62,988 nucleotides of DNA from Pelagibacterales bacterium SAG-MED28. GTDB lineage: Bacteria > Pseudomonadota > Alphaproteobacteria > Pelagibacterales > Pelagibacteraceae. The DNA lies in contig JACWDY010000005.1 in the NCBI GenBank assembly GCA_014653835.1, positions 1 through 62,988 on the forward strand, given 5' to 3'. Shown one piece after another: positions 8,312 through 16,625 of the stretch (the stretch's first letter is position 1; every line of letters begins with the position of its first letter). Both the position numbers and the translations under genes were made by a program. The notes under the pieces are model-generated. The model had not been told where the DNA came from, ran no database searches, and saw nothing but the letters and a program-made list of their open reading frames with translations.

Positions 8312-9910
8312 ATGACAAAATTTAAAAATATAATTTTATTTTCCTTAATGATGGCTCTTTTACAGTCTTGCGCCTCAACTGGATTAAAATCTGATAAAAA
8401 TAAAAAAAAGGACAAAATTGATTATGAAAATCCTGGTGAATTAATTGACACAACCCAAGTTCGGATTGAAGGTCAAAAAACCCTGGATAAAAAAATTGAA
8501 GATGGCCCTAAACCTTACGGCGGAGATTTCAGTCCAACTGAGGCAGAAAGAAGGATAACGATTGCTAAAGAAAAAATTAAAAGTTATGTGTCTATTTCTG
8601 ATGATTACTCAAATCTAAAACAAAATGTAAGCCTAAATTTACAAGGATTAGATTTTGCTTACGTGATGTCAGTTATGGCGGATATTGGGGGTGTTAATAT
8701 TTTAGTTGGTGATGAAGTTAGCGGAACTGTAAATGCTAAATTTAAAAACGTACCTTGGGATGTAGCTTTTCAAACTCTTCTCGATATGAAAACTTTAGCA
8801 GCTGACATTGATGCCCCACAAGGTATAATAAGAGTACACACTCCTGATAAATTAAAACAACAAGAAAATTTGAAATCTGAAAGAAACGTGAGTTTACAAA
8901 AAAGATTAGCAGCTGATGAGTCTGTAAAACCAGTTTTGACTCAACTATTTAAGCTTTATTATATTAGCCCAGACGAAGCAAAAACTACAATTGAAAACTT
9001 ATATGGGTTAGGAGGTCAAACTGGTGAAGGCGGGGTAGCTACTAATATTTCTAATCTTTCTATAACAGTTGAAAATACGACAAGATCGATAATCGTAAGA
9101 GGCTCAGAAGATAATTTAGATGTAATAGCGGATGTTGTAAAAAAAATTGATGTAAGAACACAACAAGTATTGATAGAGGCATTTGTTGTAGAGGCGGGTT
9201 CTGATTTCCAAAGACAACTTGGAACAAGAATAGGAGCAATGACAAAAAAAGGTACTGCTGGGGAAGCTGGTTCTGAGATCATCAGCGGAGGTATAGGAGG
9301 ATTTTCCACTACACCAGGCGGCGTATCTTTAGGCGCAGCCGCAGGAACTGTAACTGATAACTCTATTACCGGAGCTGCTACCAGCGGTATTGGAATTATA
9401 AAAACGTTTAGTACCGCAGCGCTTAAATTAGAGTTGGAAGCCTTAGAATCAACCGGATTAAGCAGAATGGTTTCCTCTCCTAGCGTATTTACTTTAAATA
9501 ACCAACAGGCAACTATTACTCAAGGAACAGAAATTCCATACCAGGTAATTACCGATGGAGAAGCTACAATTGAATTTAAAGAGGCGTCACTTTCATTAAC
9601 AGTTACTCCTAGTGTGATAGGAGACGGGAATGTTTTATTAGATATAAATGTAACTAAAGATTCACCTGATACGACTTTAGGAACAGAGGAACCTGCAATA
9701 GAAAAGAATGAGATTACTACTAAACTTTTAATTAGCGATGGAGATATAGTAGTAATTGGTGGTATCAAAATTAAATCTTCAGAAAGCACTGGTAATCAGA
9801 CGCCTGGAGTTAGTAAAGTCCCTGTTTTGGGAAATCTCTTTAAATCTAGAACAAAAGAAGTAATATTAGATGAAATGTTAGTATTCATAGCACCTAGGGT
9901 TATTGGATAA
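8312..9910 (+). CDS. pilQ: PilQ-family outer-membrane secretin (short, lipoprotein form)
   Basis: A 532-residue lipoprotein (lipobox LQSC, Cys20). Near residues 105-160 is the secretin/TonB short N-terminal domain (VSLNLQGLDFAYVMSVMADI), followed by an N1-type KH-like domain (about 205-290, LFKLYYISPDEAKTTIENL) and the C-terminal secretin barrel (about 290-532) ending LVFIAPRVIG. Secretins form the gated outer-membrane channel for the pilus. The N-terminal AMIN domains of canonical PilQ are missing, so it resembles the shorter MshL/PulD type in architecture; the neighbours make it the pilus secretin. Confidence 0.93.
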   Translation: MTKFKNIILFSLMMALLQSCASTGLKSDKNKKKDKIDYENPGELIDTTQVRIEGQKTLDKKIEDGPKPYGGDFSPTEAERRITIAKEKIKSYVSISDDYSNLKQNVSLNLQGLDFAYVMSVMADIGGVNILVGDEVSGTVNAKFKNVPWDVAFQTLLDMKTLAADIDAPQGIIRVHTPDKLKQQENLKSERNVSLQKRLAADESVKPVLTQLFKLYYISPDEAKTTIENLYGLGGQTGEGGVATNISNLSITVENTTRSIIVRGSEDNLDVIADVVKKIDVRTQQVLIEAFVVEAGSDFQRQLGTRIGAMTKKGTAGEAGSEIISGGIGGFSTTPGGVSLGAAAGTVTDNSITGAATSGIGIIKTFSTAALKLELEALESTGLSRMVSSPSVFTLNNQQATITQGTEIPYQVITDGEATIEFKEASLSLTVTPSVIGDGNVLLDINVTKDSPDTTLGTEEPAIEKNEITTKLLISDGDIVVIGGIKIKSSESTGNQTPGVSKVPVLGNLFKSRTKEVILDEMLVFIAPRVIG

Positions 9911-11623
9911 ATGTTCAAAAGCAAGTTAGATAATACGAGTGAACAAAGCATTATTTCAATGCTTAGAGAACACGATGCATTAGATGAGGATCAAGTCACT
10001 AAAATTAGAAACACAAGTTCCGAAATAGGAAAAACAAAGTTAGAGACTGCATTTGAACTCAATTTAACAGACGAAGACAAAATTTTAAAAATATTATCAA
10101 ATACTTATTCACTTGAAGTTGCAAATCTTAAAAAGGCTGTAGTAACTGACAATGTAAAAAACGCATTTGATAAAAAATTCATTGAACAAAACCTTATTGC
10201 TCCTTTCGAAGTAGGAAGTGATTTTCTTAAAATTGCAATATCCGATGGCTCTAAATTAAGTATGATTAAAACTTTTGAAACCATGACAAACAAAGCTATA
10301 GAAGTACATGCTGCTAAAATATCAGACATAGAAGATTTTATTTCAAGAATAAAAGGGCAAAGTACAAATGCAGATACAAACAAAGGTACTAAAAATGCTA
10401 AACTAGAGAGAAAAAAAACAAAGGATAAAGTAGTTGAAATTGGTGATGACGTTATAGAGTTTGGAAATAAAGTGATATCTAATGCTGTAGAACTTGGAGC
10501 AAGCGATATACATATAGAATGCTTTAGAGATAGTGCACAAATTCGTTATAGGATAGACGGCATTCTAAGAATAATGGATAATTATTCAAAATATCTATTC
10601 AAAGAGTACGATGCAATCATAACAAGAGTAAAAATTATGAGTGCTCTGGATATTGCAGAGAGAAGAAAACCTCAAGATGGAGCAGCTGCCTTTAAAAATG
10701 ATACCAAAGAGGTAGACCTAAGGATTTCAATTCTACCAACGAAAAACAAAGAGAGAATTGTAATGAGGATTTTAAATAAAGAAGCAGGTGATAAAAAATT
10801 GAGCGAGCTAGGGTTTGAAGCTAAAGATTTAACAAAATTAGAAAAAGCTATTACTTCTCCTCAAGGCATGGTCTTAGTAACTGGACCTACTGGAAGTGGA
10901 AAAACAACAACTTTATATAGTGTTTTGAAACATATTAATCAGCCAGGAATGAATATATTAACTGCAGAAGATCCAGTTGAATATGAATTGGATGGTATAG
11001 GCCAAGTTCAGGTTAAAGAGCAAATTGGTTACACTTTCGAGGAAGCGCTGAGATCATTTTTACGGCAAGACCCGGAAGTAATTCTTGTTGGAGAGATCAG
11101 GGATAAAGCTACAGTAGATATTGCACTTAAGGCCTCTTTGACCGGCCACTTAGTTTTCAGCACACTTCACACTAACGATGCTCCAAGTTCAATAACAAGA
11201 TTACTTAACATGGGAACACCAAATTATCTAATTTCTGCAGCATTAACATTAGTAATGGCACAAAGATTAGCTAGAAAAAATTGTGCTGAATGTAAAATTG
11301 TTGATGAGTCCATTAATCCGAAGATATTAACTGACATTGGCTTTAATCCAGAAGAGTCTTTAAGAGCAAAAATTCATAAAGGCAAAGGTTGTGATAAATG
11401 TGGAAACACAGGATACAAAGGCAGAATGGGAATTTATGAGATACTTGTGGTAGATAAAGATATTAAAAATGGAATTTTAAAAAATCTTACCCAGTTAGAA
11501 CTAACACAAATTGCAAAAAAAAATGGCTTTAAAACTATGCAAGAAATGGGCCACGATTTACTCTTAAGCGGAGATTTAAGTTTTAAAGAGTATGATAGAG
11601 TAATGCAATCAGATATTGGATAA
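9911..11623 (+). CDS. pilB: pilus extension ATPase PilB (GspE family)
   Basis: A 570-residue cytoplasmic secretion ATPase. An MshEN/GspE-type N-terminal region (about 10-150) precedes the catalytic core: Walker A GPTGSGKTTT (about 325), Asp box AEDPVEY (about 353), Walker B LVGEIRD (about 391), His box STLHTNDA (about 416) and a zinc site CAEC...CDKC (about 458 and 494) typical of extension rather than retraction ATPases. It starts right after the pilQ stop and overlaps pilC by one base (TAATG). No PilT retraction ATPase is present in this window. Confidence 0.95.
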   Translation: MFKSKLDNTSEQSIISMLREHDALDEDQVTKIRNTSSEIGKTKLETAFELNLTDEDKILKILSNTYSLEVANLKKAVVTDNVKNAFDKKFIEQNLIAPFEVGSDFLKIAISDGSKLSMIKTFETMTNKAIEVHAAKISDIEDFISRIKGQSTNADTNKGTKNAKLERKKTKDKVVEIGDDVIEFGNKVISNAVELGASDIHIECFRDSAQIRYRIDGILRIMDNYSKYLFKEYDAIITRVKIMSALDIAERRKPQDGAAAFKNDTKEVDLRISILPTKNKERIVMRILNKEAGDKKLSELGFEAKDLTKLEKAITSPQGMVLVTGPTGSGKTTTLYSVLKHINQPGMNILTAEDPVEYELDGIGQVQVKEQIGYTFEEALRSFLRQDPEVILVGEIRDKATVDIALKASLTGHLVFSTLHTNDAPSSITRLLNMGTPNYLISAALTLVMAQRLARKNCAECKIVDESINPKILTDIGFNPEESLRAKIHKGKGCDKCGNTGYKGRMGIYEILVVDKDIKNGILKNLTQLELTQIAKKNGFKTMQEMGHDLLLSGDLSFKEYDRVMQSDIG

Positions 11624-12858
11624 TGTTGAATTTTCATTATAAAGGTATTGCAATGGGCAAATATGTTGAGGGCGACATTGAAGCTCTTAACTCTACTGAG
11701 GCCTCACATAAATTAAAAGAACAAAAAGTAATTATTACCAAATTAATTCAAGCTAAGAAGAAAGAGGACAAAAAAAAGGATACAAAAACTTCCTTTTCTT
11801 TTGGCGGAGGCAGCGTTAAAGCTGTTGATATTTTAATATTTTGTAAACAATTTGCAACTATGCAAAAAGCAGGACTTCCTATTCTTGAAACACTTAAACT
11901 TTTAGAGGCACAAACTACTTCTAAGCCTATGCAAAAAATTATAAATGCCATTAGAACCGATTTAGAATCTGGTAACGCTTTGTCAAAATGTTTTGATAAG
12001 CACCCAAAAACTTTTGACACAGTTGTTGTGAACTTAATTAAAGCAGGAGAAGCAAGTGGAAAACTTGATACCTTTATGATGAAAATTGTGGAAAATCTAG
12101 AAAAAAAAGAAAAAATAAAATCTAAAATTAAAAGCGCATTTTTCTATCCCGGTGTATTATTAACCGTAGCGCTTGGTGTAACTGTTTTTATGTTAATTAA
12201 CGTAGTACCAACGTTTGTACAAATGTACGAAAACATGGGCATGGGAGACAAACTACCTGCCCCAACGAAAATTGTAATGACCTTAAGCGATTTCGTTAGT
12301 GGATTTGGTGGACTATTTACTTTTTTTTTCATAGTTCTATCTTTAGTCGGATTTGGCTTTGCTTTGAAAAAAAGCTATCCATTAAAAAAAGCTTGGCATA
12401 AAGCCCAATTTAAATTACCAATTTTTGGAAATTTAATCAAAAAATCTATTTTAGCAAAAGTTTCAATAGTACTCGGAAATTTAGCTCAAGCTGGTGTTGA
12501 ACTAATTGAAAGTATAGACATAGCTAAACAAGTAACAACCAACGTAGTCGTAATTGAGGCTTTAGAGAACATTAAAAAAAGTGTTTTTTCTGGAGAGACT
12601 TTAACAGAAGCTTTTAAAAAACAGACAGTTTTCCCTCCAACGTTTAGTCAATTAATATCTGTCGGAGAACAAACGGGAAGTTTAGATGAAATGTTTGGCT
12701 CAGTCGCAAACTACTATGAGGAGGAGTTTGATACTGCAGTAGCTGATCTATCTACACTTATTGAACCCATAATGATCGTTTTTATGGGAGTAACTATAGG
12801 TGGTTTAATGCTAGCAATGTATTCTCCATTGTTCAGTGTAGGTGAATTAATAGGATAA
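11623..12858 (+). CDS. pilC: pilus inner-membrane platform protein PilC (GspF family)
   Basis: A 411-residue polytopic protein with two repeated T2SSF domains (about 70-195 and 275-400) and three hydrophobic segments (about 172-195, 222-245, 375-398). Family landmarks are FCKQFATMQKAGLPILETL in the first domain and SVGEQTGSLDEMFGSVANYYEEE in the second. It converts PilB motion into pilin polymerisation. Its start codon shares a base with the pilB stop. A new promoter follows at 12897, so the major pilin can be expressed separately. Confidence 0.95.
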   Translation: MLNFHYKGIAMGKYVEGDIEALNSTEASHKLKEQKVIITKLIQAKKKEDKKKDTKTSFSFGGGSVKAVDILIFCKQFATMQKAGLPILETLKLLEAQTTSKPMQKIINAIRTDLESGNALSKCFDKHPKTFDTVVVNLIKAGEASGKLDTFMMKIVENLEKKEKIKSKIKSAFFYPGVLLTVALGVTVFMLINVVPTFVQMYENMGMGDKLPAPTKIVMTLSDFVSGFGGLFTFFFIVLSLVGFGFALKKSYPLKKAWHKAQFKLPIFGNLIKKSILAKVSIVLGNLAQAGVELIESIDIAKQVTTNVVVIEALENIKKSVFSGETLTEAFKKQTVFPPTFSQLISVGEQTGSLDEMFGSVANYYEEEFDTAVADLSTLIEPIMIVFMGVTIGGLMLAMYSPLFSVGELIG

Positions 12859-12896
12859 ATCCTTGATTTTTACCTTTTCGTTATTTAATTAGGTTA

Positions 12897-12927
12897 TTGA
12901 CATTAATAAGTAGATATTTAGTATAAT
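12897..12927 (+). promoter_or_regulatory. promoter of the pilin gene at 12950
   Basis: Perfect sigma-70 hexamers TTGACA (12897-12902) and TATAAT (12922-12927) lie in the 91-bp gap after pilC. The spacing is 19 bp, longer than optimal; TAGTAT at 12919-12924 would give 16 bp. A purine-rich AAGGG about 6 bases before the ATG is one of the better ribosome-binding sites in this stretch, consistent with strong pilin expression. Confidence 0.7.
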
Positions 12928-12949
12928 AAAAAATTTATAAGGGATTTAA

Positions 12950-13435
12950 ATGAAAACAAAAAAATTTAGAAAAAACAAAGGTTTTACATTAATAGAATTA
13001 TTGGTAGTTGTTGCAATCATAGGTATTCTTGCAGCAGTGGGCGTTACAGCTTTCTCAGGATTTCAAGAATCTGCAAAAGTTAAGTCAATGCAATCTATCC
13101 ACTCAGGTGTAGTAAAAGTAATAGCCTCAGAACTTAAAAAATGTACTTTAGGCCAATCTACTTTCATGACTGGAACTAACTCAGCAGGTACTTCGATTTC
13201 ACAAAACTGTGACTCTAATTCTAATACGTTAGCTACAAGAGCTGTAGCCGGTATTGCTATTTTCAAAGACAAAAATCCATGGTCTCAATCAGAGGCTGCC
13301 GTTAAAAGTGGAACTGCTTATGAAAAAGGTAGAGTTAATATTGGTAGATCAGGAGCTAATGTACAAATCAAGACCTGCTGGAATGATACTTGTTCTGGAG
13401 ATAACATTAGGCAAACAACAGTACTAGCAGAATAG
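12950..13435 (+). CDS. pilA: type IV pilin (probable major pilin)
   Basis: A 161-residue prepilin: 11-residue basic leader ending in Gly, then F-T-L-I-E with the conserved Glu5 and a long hydrophobic N-terminal helix, the signature cut and methylated by prepilin peptidase. The C-terminal globular part holds four cysteines (KKCTL, QNCDS, KTCWNDTC). It is first in the pilin cluster and has the best promoter and SD, so it is the likeliest major subunit. Its N-terminal helix is identical over 32 residues to the pilin at 14819. Confidence 0.9.
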   Translation: MKTKKFRKNKGFTLIELLVVVAIIGILAAVGVTAFSGFQESAKVKSMQSIHSGVVKVIASELKKCTLGQSTFMTGTNSAGTSISQNCDSNSNTLATRAVAGIAIFKDKNPWSQSEAAVKSGTAYEKGRVNIGRSGANVQIKTCWNDTCSGDNIRQTTVLAE

Positions 13436-13446
13436 TAATTTATAAA

Positions 13447-13815
13447 ATGAGACTCAATAAAGGCTTTACCTTAATTGAGCTGTTGGTAGTTGTAGCACTA
13501 GTCGGAATTTTATCAGCAATAGGTGTTTACGCTTTCACCGGTTTTATTAGTTCAACAAAACAAAAACAAGCAGAAACTACTATGAATACTATCTATCTTG
13601 CTGAGATGGAATACAAGTCAAATAACAATGTTTATTATTTTAGCTCTAACAAAAATGCTATTGTTAGAGAATTATTTGATGGCGTAGATGAATTTCAGGA
13701 CCAAGAATATCAATACTCAATTCGATCGATTAGTGATGGCTTTTGTATACGAGCTTCAAAATCAGGAGCAACAACATTATACCTAAATCACCAAAAGAAA
13801 AAAACGAACTGCTAG
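13447..13815 (+). CDS. type IV pilin-like protein (minor pilin?)
   Basis: A 122-residue prepilin with a very short leader (MRLNKG), then FTLIELLVVVALVGILSA and a small C-terminal domain with two cysteines (GFCIRAS and the final KKTNC), the usual position of the pilin disulfide loop. It begins 11 bases after the previous pilin and has no separate promoter, so it is likely co-transcribed. It could be a minor subunit or an alternative structural pilin. Confidence 0.9.
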   Translation: MRLNKGFTLIELLVVVALVGILSAIGVYAFTGFISSTKQKQAETTMNTIYLAEMEYKSNNNVYYFSSNKNAIVRELFDGVDEFQDQEYQYSIRSISDGFCIRASKSGATTLYLNHQKKKTNC

Positions 13816-13833
13816 AGTAATGATTTAGTATTA

Positions 13834-13862
13834 TTGTCAAAGTTTAAATTAAGTAGTAGAAT
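13834..13862 (+). promoter_or_regulatory. promoter before the pilus-cluster protease
   Basis: TTGTCA (13834-13839), a 17-bp spacer and TAGAAT (13857-13862) form a good sigma-70 promoter in the 53-bp gap after the second pilin. The -10 ends only 6 bases before the ATG at 13869, so transcription would start at or next to the start codon and the mRNA would be essentially leaderless. Confidence 0.55.
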
Positions 13863-13868
13863 ATTTAT

Positions 13869-14846
13869 ATGGAAATCGTGACTGCATTACTTTTATTTCT
13901 TAACGGAAACATGATTGAACATGTTTACAAAACTGATCTAAAAGCTTGCAATGAGTCAAAAAAAATTGCTGAGAGCGTTGTAAATACAAACAATGTTGTT
14001 TTTATCTGTAAGAAAGTAAAAGCTAAAGTCGTAATAGATCAAGATACGCAGTCAAAGAAAATCGTAAAAGTTTTGGATGATAAAATTTTCACTGGATCAG
14101 GAACTGCTTTTTTCATTTCTGATGAAGGTCACATGATCACAAATCATCATGTTGTTAATTATTGCAATATTACAAAAGTAAACTATTTTGGTAAAACTGG
14201 AACAGCTAAAATATTAGCTTATGATAGAATTAACGATCTAGCTTTACTAGAAACAGATTTAAATCCAAAAGACAAGTTTAATATTTCAAATAAAGATGCA
14301 AAATTGCTAGATGATATTTATGTGGCAGGCTACCCTTTTGGCCAAGCAGTAAGCTCTTCTGTAAAAGTTACTAAGGGAGTCGTCAGTGCTTTGGCCGGAC
14401 TACAAAATAATTATGCGTTAGTTCAAATTGATGCAGCTATCCAACCTGGTAATAGCGGAGGGCCAATTGTAAATACGAATGGAGATGTTATAGGTGTAGC
14501 GGTAGCAAAGCTCGATTATAAGGATGCCATGGAGTCTTATGGAGTAATTCCAGAGAATACTAATTTCGGAATTAAATCATCAATATTAAAGAACTTCACT
14601 TCAGCAAATAGTATTAAAAGTCCAGATATGGACTCAAAGAAAATTTCAACCGAAGTTATTGGTGAGAAAATCCAAAATGCAACTGCATACGTAGGCTGTT
14701 GGACAGCTGAAACAAAAATTGCTGCAATGAAAACAGTAAAAACTGTTTTTGGAGAACCGAGGTTGGCATTTGACTTTATTTGTTACAACAATTGCAAGCA
14801 ACGTAACAACGATAGTGTATGCCAACAACAGTGTTCTCTAAAATAA
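13869..14846 (+). CDS. trypsin-like (S1/HtrA-type) serine protease inside the pilin cluster
   Basis: A 325-residue protein. After a short N-terminal domain with two cysteines (about 1-55), the chymotrypsin fold shows GSGTAFFISDEG, the catalytic His in ITNHHVVNYC (about 93), Asp in NDLALLETD (about 123) and Ser in QPGNSGGPIV (about 195). No PDZ domain follows; the last 60 residues are Cys-rich (VGCWTA, FICYNNCKQ, SVCQQQC), suggesting an oxidising, extracytoplasmic location although no classical signal peptide is obvious. It is transcribed with the pilins and overlaps the next pilin start by 28 bases. A role in pilin processing or quality control is inference; it could also be an unrelated DegP-like protease. 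Confidence 0.85.
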   Translation: MEIVTALLLFLNGNMIEHVYKTDLKACNESKKIAESVVNTNNVVFICKKVKAKVVIDQDTQSKKIVKVLDDKIFTGSGTAFFISDEGHMITNHHVVNYCNITKVNYFGKTGTAKILAYDRINDLALLETDLNPKDKFNISNKDAKLLDDIYVAGYPFGQAVSSSVKVTKGVVSALAGLQNNYALVQIDAAIQPGNSGGPIVNTNGDVIGVAVAKLDYKDAMESYGVIPENTNFGIKSSILKNFTSANSIKSPDMDSKKISTEVIGEKIQNATAYVGCWTAETKIAAMKTVKTVFGEPRLAFDFICYNNCKQRNNDSVCQQQCSLK

Positions 14847-15370
14847 AACAACATCTTAATAAAAAAAGTTCCAAAGCCTTCACCCTAATAGAGCTCTTAG
14901 TTGTAGTAGCCATCATCGGTATTCTTGCTGCTGTAGGAGTTACCGCATTTTCAGGTTTTCAAGAGTCAGCAAAAATTAATGCTACAAAAGCTAATCACAG
15001 CCTTACAATAAAATATGTTAATTCCTCACTCTTAAAAGCATCAATGGATAACGGTTATATGAGAGACTTTATTAGCGTAAGGGATTTCGACTGCAGTAGA
15101 GCACAAGATCGAAAAATATTACCGGGAACTGTAAGTTCTGTTATGGATTCCATGGTTGACAATCTAAAATGCACAATAAAAGATCATCCTTTTAACGACC
15201 CAAATTACCCAGCTATAAATTACGGACCTAGAGGAATTAAAGGATCAGTCGAATTTTATAACAGATGCACAAATCAAAAACCTATAATACATATTGAAAC
15301 AGTTTATAATGACAATAATGATAAATTATCTCATCAAATCGATCTTACTGATTTTGGAAGCAGTTGTTAG
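14819..15370 (+). CDS. type IV pilin-like protein
   Basis: A 183-residue prepilin. The leader is longer (about 19 residues, basic, ending SSKA) and the residue before the cleavage site is Ala rather than Gly, followed by FTLIELLVVVAIIGILAA. The C-terminal domain carries cysteines (FDCSRA, NLKCTI, NRCTNQ and the terminal SSC). The ATG lies inside the upstream protease gene (28-base overlap); an in-frame GTG at 14831 is an alternative start. The Ala at the -1 position is accepted by some prepilin peptidases. Confidence 0.85.
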   Translation: MPTTVFSKIKQHLNKKSSKAFTLIELLVVVAIIGILAAVGVTAFSGFQESAKINATKANHSLTIKYVNSSLLKASMDNGYMRDFISVRDFDCSRAQDRKILPGTVSSVMDSMVDNLKCTIKDHPFNDPNYPAINYGPRGIKGSVEFYNRCTNQKPIIHIETVYNDNNDKLSHQIDLTDFGSSC

Positions 15371-15384
15371 CAATTAACTAGCCT

Positions 15385-16062
15385 ATGAAGAAGTTTTTTT
15401 TATTTATATTTATAATAGGAACAATATTCTATGTTTTTGCTGAAATTATTGGTGATAGACTAATAAAAAAGACTGTTGAATCTAATTTAACAAAATTACT
15501 CGATCGAGAAGTAAAGATAGATAAACTTGAGGTTGATTACCTAGGTAATAAAATTACTTTGAAAAATTTAGAGGTAAAGAATAAAAACTTTCCTGGAAAC
15601 TTTATTAGTTTAGACAAAGGTTTAATTTTAATAAACTCATTTTCGATTTTTGATGAAATCTTTGAGATAGATCAAATTATTCTTGATGGTGTAGATATTA
15701 ATTATTATTTTAATATTGCACAAAAAAATAAAAGTAATTTTAATTCAATTAGAAAAAGATTTGAAAATAAAACTATTTCTCGAAAAGAGACTAGAGAATT
15801 CATAATAAAAGAATTAGAGATTAACAATATCCTTGTTTTTGCAAAATCAAATACAATTGATTTAAGTCAGCAAGTAAAAGTTGGAGATTTAAAATTTAAA
15901 AATTTAGGCAATTCTAGTAGTAGCAATGATTATAAGATAGTGCTCAAAAAAACTCTTTTAAAAATATATAATACAGCTAAAAAGCAATTTTTAGAGGGTA
16001 AATTAGACAAAAATAAGATAAAAAAAAAAATAAAAAAAAAATTTAAAAATTTAATAAAATGA
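15385..16062 (+). CDS. AsmA/DUF748-like membrane-anchored protein
   Basis: A 225-residue protein with one N-terminal signal anchor (about residues 3-20) and a beta-rich part typical of AsmA-like proteins (LLDREVKIDKLEVDYLGNKI, LKNLEVKNKNFPG, EIFEIDQIILDGVDINYYF). The C-terminus is extremely Lys-rich. AsmA-family proteins sit at the inner membrane facing the periplasm and are implicated in lipid transport and outer-membrane biogenesis. Here the gene is wedged between two pilin genes and overlaps the next by 4 bases (ATGA), so it is probably co-expressed with them. Family assignment is moderate; function in the pilus system is unknown. Confidence 0.7.
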   Translation: MKKFFLFIFIIGTIFYVFAEIIGDRLIKKTVESNLTKLLDREVKIDKLEVDYLGNKITLKNLEVKNKNFPGNFISLDKGLILINSFSIFDEIFEIDQIILDGVDINYYFNIAQKNKSNFNSIRKRFENKTISRKETREFIIKELEINNILVFAKSNTIDLSQQVKVGDLKFKNLGNSSSSNDYKIVLKKTLLKIYNTAKKQFLEGKLDKNKIKKKIKKKFKNLIK

Positions 16063-16535
16063 AAACGGGTTTTACTCTTATTGAGCTTTTGGTAGTTGTA
16101 GCTATTGTAGGAATTTTAAGTGCTGTGGGTGTGGTGGCCTTTAATAATTTTCAAACTTCAGCAAAAGAAAAAGCCTGTTTTCAAAACTTTGAGGACTTAA
16201 AAAAAATGATCGACTCGAATTATGCACTTTGTAAGCTTAAAGGGGCAAATGAAAAAATTACAATTAAAACTCAATATTTAAATAATACTCCTGGTAGAGA
16301 TAGACAATTAAACTGTTCTTATAATTTTGGAACTATTGCAGGAGAAACTGCAAAAAGTTTTGGCAATTATGCCAAAAGCCCTTACGAAAATTTGCATTAT
16401 AATATTCCAATATTATCTTACATTGGTGATCCACCAAAGGATGGAGGCTTAGCTTACTATCCTGAAAGAGCAGGTTTTATGCTTAGGGTTAAATGCAATG
16501 GAAGAGTAAAAAGATTTCAATGGAACAAAAATTAA
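16059..16535 (+). CDS. type IV pilin-like protein
   Basis: A 158-residue prepilin with a minimal leader (MKTG), FTLIELLVVVAIVGILSA and Glu5. The globular domain has four cysteines (KACFQN, ALCKLK, LNCSYN, VKCNGR). Its start overlaps the AsmA-like gene by 4 bases. With the genes at 12950, 13447 and 14819 it makes four pilin-like proteins, enough for one major and several minor pilins of a single machine. Confidence 0.88.
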   Translation: MKTGFTLIELLVVVAIVGILSAVGVVAFNNFQTSAKEKACFQNFEDLKKMIDSNYALCKLKGANEKITIKTQYLNNTPGRDRQLNCSYNFGTIAGETAKSFGNYAKSPYENLHYNIPILSYIGDPPKDGGLAYYPERAGFMLRVKCNGRVKRFQWNKN

Positions 16536-16583
16536 AAAAATAATTCATTCTAGCATGGAAATATACTTAGTTTTCTCACTCCT

Positions 16584-16613
16584 TTAACAATTGTAAAAAA
16601 AGAGGAATATTGT
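16584..16613 (+). promoter_or_regulatory. possible promoter of the autotransporter gene
   Basis: TTAACA (16584-16589) and TATTGT (16608-16613) with an 18-bp spacer lie in the 90-bp gap before the autotransporter. Both hexamers match only in part. The call depends mainly on position. Confidence 0.3.
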
Positions 16614-16625
16614 AACTTATTTAAT

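Noticed and set aside
4958-12900. Ten-base AGGTTATTGA shared by the leader before pilM-N (4958-4967) and the pilA promoter region (12891-12900)
   Set aside because: Only two copies, at different positions relative to the -35 boxes, and an AT-rich 10-mer can recur by chance in 63 kb.
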